Made by a program: the position numbers and the translations under genes. The notes under the pieces were generated by a model. That model saw nothing but the letters and a program-made list of their open reading frames with translations. It had not been told where the DNA came from and ran no database searches. A stretch of DNA of 64,000 nt, taken from the NCBI RefSeq assembly GCF_002102475.1, contig NZ_MSQD01000008.1, positions 1 to 64,000 of the forward strand. The letters run 5' to 3'. Each line of letters starts with the position of its first letter. Position 1 is the stretch's first letter. Below are positions 1 to 8,836 of the stretch, in pieces. The DNA comes from Thermoanaerobacterium sp. PSU-2 (GTDB taxonomy: Bacteria; Bacillota; Thermoanaerobacteria; Thermoanaerobacterales; Thermoanaerobacteraceae).

Positions 1-26
1 CCATCTATAGTAATTATAATATTTAT

Positions 27-2348
27 TCAACTGTGCTTAATATAAATTTTTATCATATTTTTCAAAAACCCTCCAAGGCGAGGATGCCTTTTTCTAATAT
101 ATTCCAACAATTTCCACCCAAAAGTATTTTTCATTAAATCAATTTCCTTTTTGTAGATGTCAATTAGATTAGAATCAGTATTATTTAAATAAATATTGGC
201 AAAAAACTTATCATAAAAATATTTATTTGATTGTACAATTACATCAATTTTTTCATTTGGAGTGTAACTATCATTTATGTAATTCATATAGAGTTCATCA
301 TATTCTTTTACCATTACTTTTACATCTTTCACAAAAGAACATCTGTTAAATTTTATTTTTTCTTCATCTAATATTTCTTTATTTTCAATTACTGATTCAA
401 TGATATTAATTATTGAATTTGAATTAAACGGTCTATCAATTACCCACCCTATTTTATTACATTTTGCTCTTTCTCCCGTTGCTCCAATATTAAAACAAAT
501 GGTAGGAATTTTCGCAGCCCAAGCTTCTGATAATGTGTAACTATAAGTTTCAGGACAAATTGAAGGTATAATTACCAAATCAATATTAAAATTCTTTAAA
601 AGTCTTATAATTTCTTCTCTTTTGTATCTACCAAATTTATATAAATTTTTAGAATTAAAATACTCAAGCTTTTTATCTCCTAAATTACCAAATACATAAA
701 ACTGTATATTGTTGTTGTTTTTAAAATAGTCCAATATTTGGAAAACAATTCCACTCCCTTTATATGGCGCAAGTCCGCCTATAAATGCTATATTTAATTT
801 ATTTTTAATTAAATTTATACTATTTCTCTCTAATATTAAGTCACTATTAAGATTGATACCATGTTCTATTACTACAATATTTTCATCAGGAATACCTAAA
901 ATATTTATTAAATAATTTTTTGCAGAATAAGATGGTGTAATAATTAAATTTGCTAAGCTTAGCTCTGATTTAAAAGTATTTCGCCAACTGTCTAAAATTT
1001 CAAACCTTAAACCTAATCTTTGTTCTAAGCATTTACTGCATTTCTTTTTGTCAATTTTAGCATTACAAAACTCATTTTTGATATCCAACAAATTAACAGT
1101 AGGATCTATAGGAAAATAATCATGCACCGTAACAATAATCGGTAAATATTTAAAAAAACCTTTTATACTGCTAATAGTGGTTATTGGTAAATCTCTTAAA
1201 TGCTGAATATGTAAAAGATTTATATCAAAATGAGTAATTATGTTTTTTAATATGTCAAAAAACTCAAAATTATAAAATGTATTAATTTTTAATTGTTCAC
1301 TAATAAAAAACTTAAATATTTTATTTATTTTGTCATTAATAATTCTTAAATATATAATATTTTTCTCAGCAAACAATATAAAAAAATTATATTTAGTTTT
1401 ATCCGAATTTTCGATTATATCTTTAACATGATATTCAGTTCCACCAATAGGATGTTTTATATCATCATAAACATCATTATGAATTAAATATAAGATATTA
1501 TACTTTTTATTTACTTTCAGATCTGAATGAAATGAAATATATTCAGCAATGTTTTTTAAATCTGTATTTTCTATAAATTCCTTTATTGTTAAATCGTATT
1601 CTGGATATAACTCATTTAATTTATTTAAATTTTTTTTTATATACTTTAATTTATCTTCTTTAAATGACATACTTCCCTTATGTTGAATAAAACAATAATC
1701 GCAAATAGTATGAATGTATCCTTTATACTTAGCACGCATGCAAAATTCATTTTCTTCTCCATATCCTTTACCAAAATCATCTTCATTAAAATACCCAACT
1801 TTTTCTAATACTTCTCTTTTAATAAACATGCAAAAACCGACAGCAGTTGGAATTTCTATAAATTTTCTAATTGATATTCTTTCTATTAAATTTGCATATT
1901 CATTTGCTGTATATCCATCCGGAATATTATTATCATTCAAAAATTTTGGTATCGAACAAATAGTTCCATTATTTGTATATGGTGTTACGGTTGCAATATA
2001 CGGATTACTATATCCTTTTTCAACTAATTTATCTATCCAGTAATCAGTAACTATTGTATCACTGTTAAGTAATATAACATCATTACTCGAATACTTCATT
2101 CCTTTATTTACAGACTTTACAAACCCTAAATTTACTTCATTGTTTAAAATAATATAATTATTTATTTTTAAATTTTGTAAAAAATTTTCTATTCTATTAT
2201 CTGTACTATTATCATTTATTATAATAATTCTATAGTTAAAGTTTGTTTTTGCTATGTTAATAGAATTTATGCATTCTATCAAATCTTCATAAGCATTATA
2301 AACTGGAACAATAATATCAACTATATAATCATCTTTAATTAAATTCAT
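27..2348 (-). CDS. Two-domain glycosyltransferase (GT2 + GT4)
   Basis: Predicted cytoplasmic or membrane-associated glycosyltransferase of 773 aa for surface polysaccharide or glycoprotein glycans. The N-terminal third looks like a GT2 (GT-A) domain: VDIIVPVYNAYEDL near the start, a nucleotide-sugar DxD-like stretch LLNSDT, and a late GKGYGEENEFCMRAKYKG motif. The C-terminal part looks like a GT4 (GT-B) domain with IAFIGGLAPYKGSG and the donor-site segment PETYSYTLSEAWAAK. I set the start at the ATG at 2348 because AGGAGG lies 7 nt before it; an upstream in-frame ATG at 2387 has no such site. It is the last gene of the minus-strand glycan operon visible here. Substrates cannot be told from the sequence. 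Confidence 0.85.
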   Translation of the reverse strand: MNLIKDDYIVDIIVPVYNAYEDLIECINSINIAKTNFNYRIIIINDNSTDNRIENFLQNLKINNYIILNNEVNLGFVKSVNKGMKYSSNDVILLNSDTIVTDYWIDKLVEKGYSNPYIATVTPYTNNGTICSIPKFLNDNNIPDGYTANEYANLIERISIRKFIEIPTAVGFCMFIKREVLEKVGYFNEDDFGKGYGEENEFCMRAKYKGYIHTICDYCFIQHKGSMSFKEDKLKYIKKNLNKLNELYPEYDLTIKEFIENTDLKNIAEYISFHSDLKVNKKYNILYLIHNDVYDDIKHPIGGTEYHVKDIIENSDKTKYNFFILFAEKNIIYLRIINDKINKIFKFFISEQLKINTFYNFEFFDILKNIITHFDINLLHIQHLRDLPITTISSIKGFFKYLPIIVTVHDYFPIDPTVNLLDIKNEFCNAKIDKKKCSKCLEQRLGLRFEILDSWRNTFKSELSLANLIITPSYSAKNYLINILGIPDENIVVIEHGINLNSDLILERNSINLIKNKLNIAFIGGLAPYKGSGIVFQILDYFKNNNNIQFYVFGNLGDKKLEYFNSKNLYKFGRYKREEIIRLLKNFNIDLVIIPSICPETYSYTLSEAWAAKIPTICFNIGATGERAKCNKIGWVIDRPFNSNSIINIIESVIENKEILDEEKIKFNRCSFVKDVKVMVKEYDELYMNYINDSYTPNEKIDVIVQSNKYFYDKFFANIYLNNTDSNLIDIYKKEIDLMKNTFGWKLLEYIRKRHPRLGGFLKNMIKIYIKHS

Positions 2349-2434
2349 GTAAATCCTCCTAAATATATAATTATTTTGTTTTTTCATTCTAAAACTTTAT
2401 AACAAAAATTTTAAACCCCTATTAACATTAAAAT

Positions 2435-4078
2435 CTATAAATTACTTATGCCATGAATTTCGTTTAATGGTAATATTTTTATGTTAAATTCAATAATCAC
2501 CAGTTTTATATAATCATTAACCTCAATATTAAACATTGGGTCGAGTGTATTAAATAAAACATATCCATTATCTTGTAATATTCCATTATAAGTTATTAAA
2601 CTTGAATTTATATTATTTAATTTATTATTTCTGTCAATATATGATATATTCATTATTTTAATTTTAGAGTAAAAATTTTCTATTGGATCAAATCTAAAAG
2701 ATTTTATCATTTTTTCTATATTATTTATCTCAAAATTAACAATAAAATTAGTAAAACTATCGTCATATTTGATTTCATTAATAAACTTTTCTTTTTCTGA
2801 ATATCCAAATCCTGTATCTACATAAAGAGATGCTATAATCTTGTCAATATAATATACCTTCATAAATCTATTTATTTTTTTTATTTTGTCAATATAACTT
2901 TTTAAAAATAAGATTTCTTTTTCTTTTTGCTCATATAATTGATCTTTAATCCTATAGTTAAAATTTTTATGCAAATTTATATTAAAATAAGTTTTATTCT
3001 TGTTACTAAAAATAAATTCTTTTAAGTCTTTAAAAGTTTCCGGCATGACTATAGAACTTTTGCTAAACTTCTTTTTAAATTTTTTAATAAACTCATCAAT
3101 ACTAAATGAATTATCAAATATTTCTTTATTAAAATGATTTCTGTATATCTTACTTAGCAAAGCTATTTTTATATTTTTTGTATATTTCTTATATAACATT
3201 TTTGTATTAAATACTGCCGACGAAAAGTAGCTTATCAATATCATATTGTCAATATATCCATTATTTATTATAATATTAAAACAAATCAATTCCCAGGGAA
3301 CGTCATTATCATCTAATATTTCAACATTAAATCCAAAATACTTTATAAAACTTTCATTAGGATGTTTTTTGACTATTAATTTAAACTCCCTAATATACTC
3401 AAATAATAAATTTAAGAATATTTTCTCATCAATCACATTCTTTTCATCCAAAGCACCAATATATTGATCAAAAAATATTATATCACTAGAAAATTTTTTA
3501 TAATTATAATTAAAAATATAATTTAATTCATTGCACATTTCAACACTAGAATTAGGATCTGAAATTATATTTTCAAATTCTATTTTTCTCAATGTTTTTT
3601 TTAATTTGCTAACATAACAATCCGGATCAAACAGCCATATTTCATCAATTCGATTTAGATCAACTGTATTGTTTTCTATTATATTTGATTTTGTCCATTC
3701 CTCATAAGCTTCTTTAATCATATAAGTACCTATACCTTCATCTGTCAAAATTATTTTAACTTTTTTATTTTTAACTAAATTAAATAATATACGACTGTAC
3801 TTTGTTCCCCAAGTAAAATAATGAAGTATATCTATTTTATAATTTGTCATAATTTCAATTAATTGATTTTCTATTCTCATATTTTCCCCGGATAGTTCAT
3901 CAATTAATACAACTTTATCCCAAATTTTAATTTTATCCAATCTTTTATATATATCGACTAAATTGCTTAAATGATTTGGTATAAATATAAAATTTTTATC
4001 ATCTTTATAAAGAGTTTTAGCTAAAATATATGATACAAATATATGGAAACTAGTAGCACATGAAAAATATATATTCAT
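2435..4078 (-). CDS. Glycosyltransferase, GT52/polysialyltransferase-like
   Basis: Protein of 547 aa whose N-terminus (MNIYFSCATSFHIFVSYILA) and the pattern LTDEGIGTYM followed by KKHPNES resemble the alpha-2,8-polysialyltransferase/GT52 type of capsule transferases, in which HP and DEG-type motifs contact the nucleotide sugar. There are no membrane segments. The C-terminal ~150 residues (after ~400) match nothing I recognise and may be an accessory domain. AGGAG precedes the ATG. It sits between the secreted small protein and the GT2/GT4 gene in one operon, so a role in building the exported glycan is likely. The family call is from motif impression only; the general glycosyltransferase call is firmer than the GT52 label. 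Confidence 0.6.
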   Translation of the reverse strand: MNIYFSCATSFHIFVSYILAKTLYKDDKNFIFIPNHLSNLVDIYKRLDKIKIWDKVVLIDELSGENMRIENQLIEIMTNYKIDILHYFTWGTKYSRILFNLVKNKKVKIILTDEGIGTYMIKEAYEEWTKSNIIENNTVDLNRIDEIWLFDPDCYVSKLKKTLRKIEFENIISDPNSSVEMCNELNYIFNYNYKKFSSDIIFFDQYIGALDEKNVIDEKIFLNLLFEYIREFKLIVKKHPNESFIKYFGFNVEILDDNDVPWELICFNIIINNGYIDNMILISYFSSAVFNTKMLYKKYTKNIKIALLSKIYRNHFNKEIFDNSFSIDEFIKKFKKKFSKSSIVMPETFKDLKEFIFSNKNKTYFNINLHKNFNYRIKDQLYEQKEKEILFLKSYIDKIKKINRFMKVYYIDKIIASLYVDTGFGYSEKEKFINEIKYDDSFTNFIVNFEINNIEKMIKSFRFDPIENFYSKIKIMNISYIDRNNKLNNINSSLITYNGILQDNGYVLFNTLDPMFNIEVNDYIKLVIIEFNIKILPLNEIHGISNL

Positions 4079-4185
4079 TACTTTAATTCTCCTAAAATTA
4101 TAAATTTTTTTCCTATGCTATTACCTACATTATCATAGTCTTGATTTATATATCCTTAAGTCTATTAAAACTAAAATGTTTCCTC

Positions 4186-4659
4186 CTATCTAACCTCAAT
4201 TTTTAATTTTTCATTCACCGTATATACAATTTCATATCCTTTTTTTAAATTAAATTGAATATAATAAGCTCCTTTCACATTTGGAATAGTTATTGGTACA
4301 TCTACATCTACAAAATATTTATAATAAATTTCTCCCGGAATAACTATATTCCCCAAATCTGATTTTACTGCTTTCAAATTGCTGTCCAGAATATTATAAG
4401 ATAATATTACAGGTTGAGGTTCAGAGCTATTCCATACGTGTGAGCCTTCATTCACAAGTCTTAACTGCAAGTTTGTATTTTGACCACGCAAAAAATTTAA
4501 ATTGTTTGTTTTATTTATTATATCAGCCTTATATTCAACTGGTACCTCGTCTGTAAATCTACTATAAAAATTACTTGAAACATGGACATTAGCAGCTAAA
4601 AATAATATAGACATTAAAAGAAAAAATATTGATACAATGCTTTTTTTTATTTTCGACAA
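4186..4659 (-). CDS. Small secreted or membrane-anchored protein with Ig-like fold, unknown role
   Basis: Protein of 157 aa with an N-terminal signal or anchor (SIVSIFFLLMSILFLAANV, residues ~8-26) after three lysines. The rest is beta-rich, with NLQLRLVNEGSHVWNSSEPQPV resembling the Ig-like domains found in NBR1-type and glycan-associated exoproteins (tryptophan after a hydrophobic strand). The start is a TTG at 4659, 13 nt after the wzt-like stop, with GGTG upstream; no ATG fits the frame. Being located between the ABC exporter and the glycosyltransferases, it may act outside the membrane on the exported glycan, but that is inference. No catalytic motif is visible. Confidence 0.6.
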   Translation of the reverse strand: MSKIKKSIVSIFFLLMSILFLAANVHVSSNFYSRFTDEVPVEYKADIINKTNNLNFLRGQNTNLQLRLVNEGSHVWNSSEPQPVILSYNILDSNLKAVKSDLGNIVIPGEIYYKYFVDVDVPITIPNVKGAYYIQFNLKKGYEIVYTVNEKLKIEVR

Positions 4660-4672
4660 AATTCATCACCCA

Positions 4673-5893
4673 CTATAATATTTGCCATTCATGATTTAGC
4701 CTAAATATTCCGACTTCTTTTGTCTCTGAGTATGTATTAAAAGTCAAAACCGATTTTTTGTAGTCATAAAGTTCTCCATTAATTCTATGACAAGATACAT
4801 CAAGGAAATATTCACCATCGAGAAGATTTAATTCTTTTATCCGAAACAATACTTCACCTTCACCTTTCAATTCTTTAATATTTATACTATCAAGGTGCGT
4901 ATTTGTGCCAAAACAGTTTAATCCATTATTATTGTATACTGCCATCCCAAATACCACATCATTCCCTACGTCCGAATTACGTTTGTAAGATATTTTAATT
5001 ATAGCTTCATCACCTGTTTTAAAAGTGTTTTTTTCTTCGCCGTCAACACCAATAAGATTAACTTTTGTTATTATTATTTCGCCTGTCCCAATGATACGTT
5101 CTTCTCCTGTATCTTTTCCTGTGGTATTTTCAACTGTTTCCAACGCTTTTTTATTGTCCCTATCTGCGACAAAATCAAGATATGATCTTATTACATCTCT
5201 AGGATTCCCCTCACCTTTTACAATACCTTTATCAATCCAAACCGCCTTATCACATAACCTTTCTATTGAACCAAGATCATGAGATACAATAACAATTGTC
5301 ACACCAGCTCTTTTAAACTCATGGAGTTTATTAAAACATTTTTTTTGAAAGTGATCATCTCCAACAGCTAATATTTCATCAATTAAAAGTATATCCGGAT
5401 CTATATTTATAGCAACTGAGAATGCAAGCCTCATATACATACCTGATGAGTATGTCCTTACAGGGGTATCAATAAACTCCTCTAATTCTGAAAAAGATAT
5501 GATTTCTTCGATCTTTTTATCAATTTCTCTTTTTGTAAAGCCAAAAATTGATGCATTAACATATATGTTTTCCCTCCCTGTAAAATCAGGATGAAAACCT
5601 GCCCCCAATTCAATAAGACTCGATACTTTGCCTCTTGTTATAATTTCACCTTTATCAGGATATATAATCTTAGAAATCAGCTTAAGAAGAGTACTTTTAC
5701 CTGAACCATTTTCTCCAATTATGCCAATCGATTCTCCTTTTTCTACTTTCAAAGAAACATCTTTTAATGGTATAAATTCTTCAGTTAAATTTTTATTCCT
5801 TAATATAATCCTATCTTTTAATGTAGTTGGCTTACCTCTATGAATTTTATAAATTTTTGTTACGTCATTTAATTCTATAGCATACATAGTCAT
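4673..5893 (-). CDS. Polysaccharide ABC exporter ATPase with C-terminal glycan-binding domain (Wzt-type)
   Basis: ATP-binding subunit of 406 aa of an ABC-2 exporter for O-antigen or teichoic-acid-like polymers. Walker A GENGSGKST (residues 60-68), ABC signature YSSGMYMRLAFS and Walker B ILLIDEIL are intact, with the H-loop IVSHD. The region after ~250 corresponds to the Wzt C-terminal beta-sandwich that reads the glycan terminus in Wzt-type exporters. The ATG overlaps the permease stop as ATGA, with GGAGG just upstream, so the two are translationally coupled. A second ATG two codons on is also possible. Acts with the permease encoded at 5890-6663. Confidence 0.92.
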   Translation of the reverse strand: MTMYAIELNDVTKIYKIHRGKPTTLKDRIILRNKNLTEEFIPLKDVSLKVEKGESIGIIGENGSGKSTLLKLISKIIYPDKGEIITRGKVSSLIELGAGFHPDFTGRENIYVNASIFGFTKREIDKKIEEIISFSELEEFIDTPVRTYSSGMYMRLAFSVAINIDPDILLIDEILAVGDDHFQKKCFNKLHEFKRAGVTIVIVSHDLGSIERLCDKAVWIDKGIVKGEGNPRDVIRSYLDFVADRDNKKALETVENTTGKDTGEERIIGTGEIIITKVNLIGVDGEEKNTFKTGDEAIIKISYKRNSDVGNDVVFGMAVYNNNGLNCFGTNTHLDSINIKELKGEGEVLFRIKELNLLDGEYFLDVSCHRINGELYDYKKSVLTFNTYSETKEVGIFRLNHEWQIL

Positions 5894-6663
5894 ATTTCCT
5901 CCGCAAATCTTCTCTGTAGTCTATCAAACAAAATAAATGCAAATACATCAAAACATATAGACATCAAAAATATTAAAAGCAATGATTTTTTACTTGGCCA
6001 AAGTCCATAATAGAGAATATCTCTATACGGTAAAATAATTGATGTCATTGGATTTAAGAAGAATAATTTAAAATATCTTTCGGGTACTAAATTGATAGGA
6101 AAAACAATAGGCGTTAAATAAAACCACGCCATTGTCACAATTCCCAATATGTGTTCAAGATCTCTAAAAAAAACATTTAAGGCAGAAAAAACAACATTTA
6201 ACCCGACTACAAACAAAAATTCATTTACCATCACTACTGGTAATAACACTATAGATAATGAAAGATGAATTTTAAAAATAAAAAGTGCAATAAACACGAT
6301 TATAAAGCCAAATAACATATTTATAAATCCAGTAAGTGCAACAGATATAGGCAATATTATTCTTGGAAAATATATCTTTTTGACCAGATTGCTATTTGCC
6401 ATAACAATAGTAGTACTTTGCATAATTGAAGTTGAAAAATATATCCACGGCAGTAATGCTACAAATAAAAACATAGCAAAATTATATATATTCATCCTCA
6501 TAATAGTTGAAAAAATTATTGAATACACTACAAGCTGTAATAATGGATTTACAAATGTCCACAAAAAGCCTAAAAAAGAGCCTCTATATCTCGTCCTTAA
6601 ATCTTTCTTTACCATACTAAAAAGCATTTCTCTATATTCATATAGTTCCCTCAATGTTGTCAT
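5890..6663 (-). CDS. Polysaccharide ABC exporter permease (Wzm-type, ABC-2)
   Basis: Membrane protein of 257 aa with about six hydrophobic segments. The N-terminus RELYEYREMLFSMVKKDLRTRYRGSFLG and the following FLWTFVNPLLQLVVYSIIF are typical of the ABC-2/TagG/Wzm permeases that export polysaccharides. It overlaps the ATPase gene by 4 nt, giving a standard two-gene exporter. It is the first gene of the glycan operon in this window; the gap upstream (6664-6786) separates it from the decayed Rpn gene and no clear sigma-A promoter stands out in it. Confidence 0.92.
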   Translation of the reverse strand: MTTLRELYEYREMLFSMVKKDLRTRYRGSFLGFLWTFVNPLLQLVVYSIIFSTIMRMNIYNFAMFLFVALLPWIYFSTSIMQSTTIVMANSNLVKKIYFPRIILPISVALTGFINMLFGFIIVFIALFIFKIHLSLSIVLLPVVMVNEFLFVVGLNVVFSALNVFFRDLEHILGIVTMAWFYLTPIVFPINLVPERYFKLFFLNPMTSIILPYRDILYYGLWPSKKSLLLIFLMSICFDVFAFILFDRLQRRFAEEI

Positions 6664-6753
6664 CCCTATAACCTCACTTTATCCGATTTAAGCTGAAAAT
6701 GAACCCAAATTATCCGAAATTATGATTTCGTATAATTCTTTTAATATTTTTAT

Positions 6754-6825
6754 AAAAAAATAAAAGGCTCAATAACCTTTATCGATCTAATTATTATTAA
6801 AGTATTTATCTAGGTCTTCTATCTT
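6754..6825. repeat. 72-bp direct repeat, copy 1 (partner 7474-7545)
   Basis: About 72 bp, with three differences, shared with 7474-7545. It covers the last codons and the terminator-like tail of Rpn remnants 1 and 2, evidence of duplication or gene conversion between them. Confidence 0.85.
6762..6782 (-). terminator. Weak intrinsic terminator after Rpn remnant 1
   Basis: On the minus strand AAAGG, an 8-nt loop and CCTTT are followed by TTATTTTTTT. A near-identical copy lies at 7482-7502 after Rpn remnant 2. Confidence 0.5.
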
Positions 6826-7200
6826 ATTAATTTCAAATATGTTGTCTGCTATTTGAAGTAATGTTTTCTCATCTGCATCTTCGATCAGCTTTATATATTC
6901 TTCAGGTATATCATTAAATTTCTTCTTCAACAATCTTATAACAAGATTCTCCATACCTTTTTCCATACTCTTTTTTAGTTCTTCCTCAGTATAAATTTTA
7001 AAGTTCGCTTCTTTTAAGTTGTTTATTACATATTTCATCTGTTCTTCATTTAATCTGTCTGCATACATCTTAATCACCTACGAGGCTTTAATTGGATCTA
7101 CTCTAAAAGCTGCCCCGATTAATTTAGTTTTATTATCATACTCCTTCCACTTCATCCATATTAGCAAATAACCTTTCTAACTCATTTTGAAATACATATT
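6787..7200 (-). pseudogene. Rpn/PD-(D/E)XK nuclease-family remnant 1, nonsense mutation and frameshifts
   Basis: The open part (6787-7077, 96 aa) is the C-terminal end of an Rpn-type recombination-promoting nuclease/transposase-like protein, with the charged EELKKSMEKG stretch usual in that family. DNA upstream to ~7200 is homologous to remnant 3 (7943-8556). In the alignment the codon GAG (Glu) of remnant 3 is TAG here, just before VIKMYADRL; further upstream, indels shift the frame near 7150-7195. The N-terminal nuclease core is absent, so no catalytic residues remain. Its 3' end is nearly identical to that of remnant 2. The copy abuts the structured element at 7210-7397. Confidence 0.8.
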
Positions 7201-7209
7201 AATAGACAT

Positions 7210-7397
7210 AGCTTCGCCATACGGACACCAGTGAATTAAATTCACCGCCTCCGCTTATACATGGGAATATTACCACCATCAATATTCATGGGTGCCGAAA
7301 CAACCTCATGAATATTGATGGATAATATTACTACTTTACAATATAGATTTATTCGACATAAAACTTAAAAATCCTTCTTTATTTATCAAATTTTTTA
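7210..7397 (-). repeat. Two-copy structured element, copy A (candidate structured RNA)
   Basis: Shares its plan with 8605-8784. Read on the minus strand: a TTTGATAAATAAAGAAGGA block, an ATGTCGAATAAAT motif, then a long hairpin, then a 46-nt block (7210-7255) identical in both copies that contains its own small hairpin GTGAA-TTTAA-TTCAC. The long hairpin pairs 7276-7290 with 7307-7321, 15 perfect base pairs, around a 16-nt loop containing GTTTCGGCAC (minus strand). An outer 7-bp pairing joins 7266-7272 with 7323-7329. Each copy precedes an Rpn remnant on the minus strand. I cannot match it to a known riboswitch, ribozyme or insertion-sequence end. The strand assignment is by position relative to the genes and is not certain. 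Confidence 0.6.
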
Positions 7398-7473
7398 ATA
7401 TTTGCGGCAAGACATGATCCGCTCCACCTAAAGTTTTTCTAATTCCTTCAATTTGCCATGGATATTCATGCAT

Positions 7474-7545
7474 AAAAAAATAAAAGGCTCAATTACCTTT
7501 ATCGATCTAATTATCATTAAAGTATTTATCTAGGTCTTCTATCTT
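7474..7545. repeat. 72-bp direct repeat, copy 2 (partner 6754-6825)
   Basis: Tail of Rpn remnant 2 with its terminator-like sequence, nearly identical to the tail of remnant 1. Confidence 0.85.
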
Positions 7546-7884
7546 TTTTATATCAAATATATTCTCACCTATCTTTTCTAATTTATCTATATTTAACTCG
7601 TACATTCTTTTTACATACAACTCTGGTATTTTGTTAAATTTTTTATTTAAAAGTTTAATAATCAATTCAGCCTTACCTTCAACTTTGCCTTCAACTTTGC
7701 CTTCAGCTTTACCTTCTTGTATCAACATTTCGGCTATCTTAGTCATTTTTATCGCTCCTTTCAATTTATTTTTATATTCCTCAGTCAGAAATTTATCGCT
7801 TATTCCTATCAATGCGCCGATTATATATGTCTTTTCATCTTCATCTTCTATTTTTTTCGCCAGTTCTACCGCATCTATTGCCAT
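7507..7884 (-). pseudogene. Rpn/PD-(D/E)XK nuclease-family remnant 2 (C-terminal part)
   Basis: An open frame of 125 aa that holds only the C-terminal region of an Rpn-family protein: a helical part (AIDAVELAKKIEDEDEKTYIIGAL), then the EGKAEGKVEGKVEGKAE tract, whose DNA (about 7673-7715) is a 12-nt tandem repeat, and an end FDIKKIEDLDKYFNDN close to remnant 1. There is no ribosome binding site before the first ATG, and the frame meets TAA shortly upstream, so this is a truncated relic rather than a functional small gene. The PD-(D/E)XK core is missing. Confidence 0.7.
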
Positions 7885-7942
7885 CTCATCACTGCTTTTT
7901 TATTTCCCATAAGTAGTAAAAATAAAAGGGGCAAAGAACAAT

Positions 7943-8556
7943 TTAACTTACAATGTATTTCTCTATATCTTCTATCTTATTAATTTCAAATATGTTGTCT
8001 GCTATTTGAAGTAATGTTTTCTCATCTGCATCTTCGATCAACTTTATATATTTTTCAGGTATATTATTAAATTTCTTCTTCAACAATCTTATGACAAGAT
8101 TCTCCATGCCTTTTTCAAAACCTTTTTCTATGCCTTTTTCCATACTCTTTTTTAGTTCTTCCTCAGTATATATTTTGAAGTTCGCTTCCTTTAAGTTGTT
8201 TATTACATATTTCATCTGTTCTTCACTTAATCTGTCTGCATACATCTTAATCACCTCCGAAACTTTACTCGGATCTATTCTAAATACCGCCTCAATTAAT
8301 TTTATTTTATTGTCGTATTCTTTTGCCTCATTTATACTGGATAATACTTTCTCTATTGCATTTTTAAAATACATGTTATTTGATAAAACCATCAATGAAT
8401 AATTTTCCTCTACGTTTTCTAACTCTGACAATACTATTATCTGCACCGGTATCCATTCATTATCTATATAATAAATGCCATTATCAGAATTATCTAATCT
8501 AATTTTATGTTCTTCTAAAAATGACATGAGTTTTTTCGGCTATGCCAATCATTCAT
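7943..8556 (-). pseudogene. Rpn/PD-(D/E)XK nuclease-family remnant 3 (internally deleted)
   Basis: An open frame of 194 aa (7943-8527) encodes the middle and C-terminal parts of an Rpn-type protein: FLEEHKIRLDNSDNGIYYIDNEW, a helical region, and EKGIEKGFEKGMEN. A true-looking start lies upstream: AAGGAGAAGGAAATAAA then ATG at 8556, but that frame reads only MNDWHSRKNSCHF before a stop. This fits a gene that kept its promoter (TATAAT at 8576-8581) and start but lost most of its N-terminal nuclease domain and its frame. The structured element copy B lies just upstream (8605-8784). Confidence 0.75.
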
Positions 8557-8604
8557 TTTATTTCCTTCTCCTTAAATTATATCACATTTCCCTTAAAACA
8601 GGTA

Positions 8605-8784
8605 AGCTTCGCCATACGGACACCAGTGAATTAAATTCACCGCCTCCGCTCATAAAGCTTCTATGATCACCAGTAATATTTATGAGTGCCGAAACATCAG
8701 CATAAATGTTACTGGATATTATTACTATTTTCTATTTATTCGACATAAACTAAAAAAATCCTTCTTTATTTATCAAATTTTTTA
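8605..8784 (-). repeat. Two-copy structured element, copy B (candidate structured RNA)
   Basis: Counterpart of 7210-7397. The block 8605-8650 is identical over 46 nt to 7210-7255. The hairpin pairs 8670-8684 with 8701-8715 (15 pairs, one of them T-G on the plus strand, which would be A-C on the minus strand). Relative to copy A three positions of the left arm differ (T to G, C to T, C to T), and the right arm changes to keep the pairing each time. The 16-nt loop keeps the core GTGCCGAAACA (plus strand). The paired changes show that the stem, not only the sequence, is conserved. Confidence 0.6.
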
Positions 8785-8817
8785 ACAAAAGCTTGAAGTA
8801 TGCAAAATATAAAGTAA

Positions 8818-8836
8818 GGCTGCATCTAATGCAGCC
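8818..8836 (-). terminator. pdxT terminator overlapping the stop codon
   Basis: GGCTGCAT and ATGCAGCC pair around a 3-nt loop that is exactly the TAG stop codon of pdxT; the minus strand continues TTACTTTATATTTT. Confidence 0.75.

Noticed and set aside
7336-7473. A 45-codon minus-strand frame (MHEYPWQIEGIRKTLGG...)
   Set aside because: No ribosome binding site, and its second half is the repeated motif, which contains stops in copy B; not a supported gene.
7673-7715. Short tandem repeats considered as a CRISPR array
   Set aside because: They are 12-nt in-phase repeats coding EGKVEGK in an Rpn remnant; no spacers.
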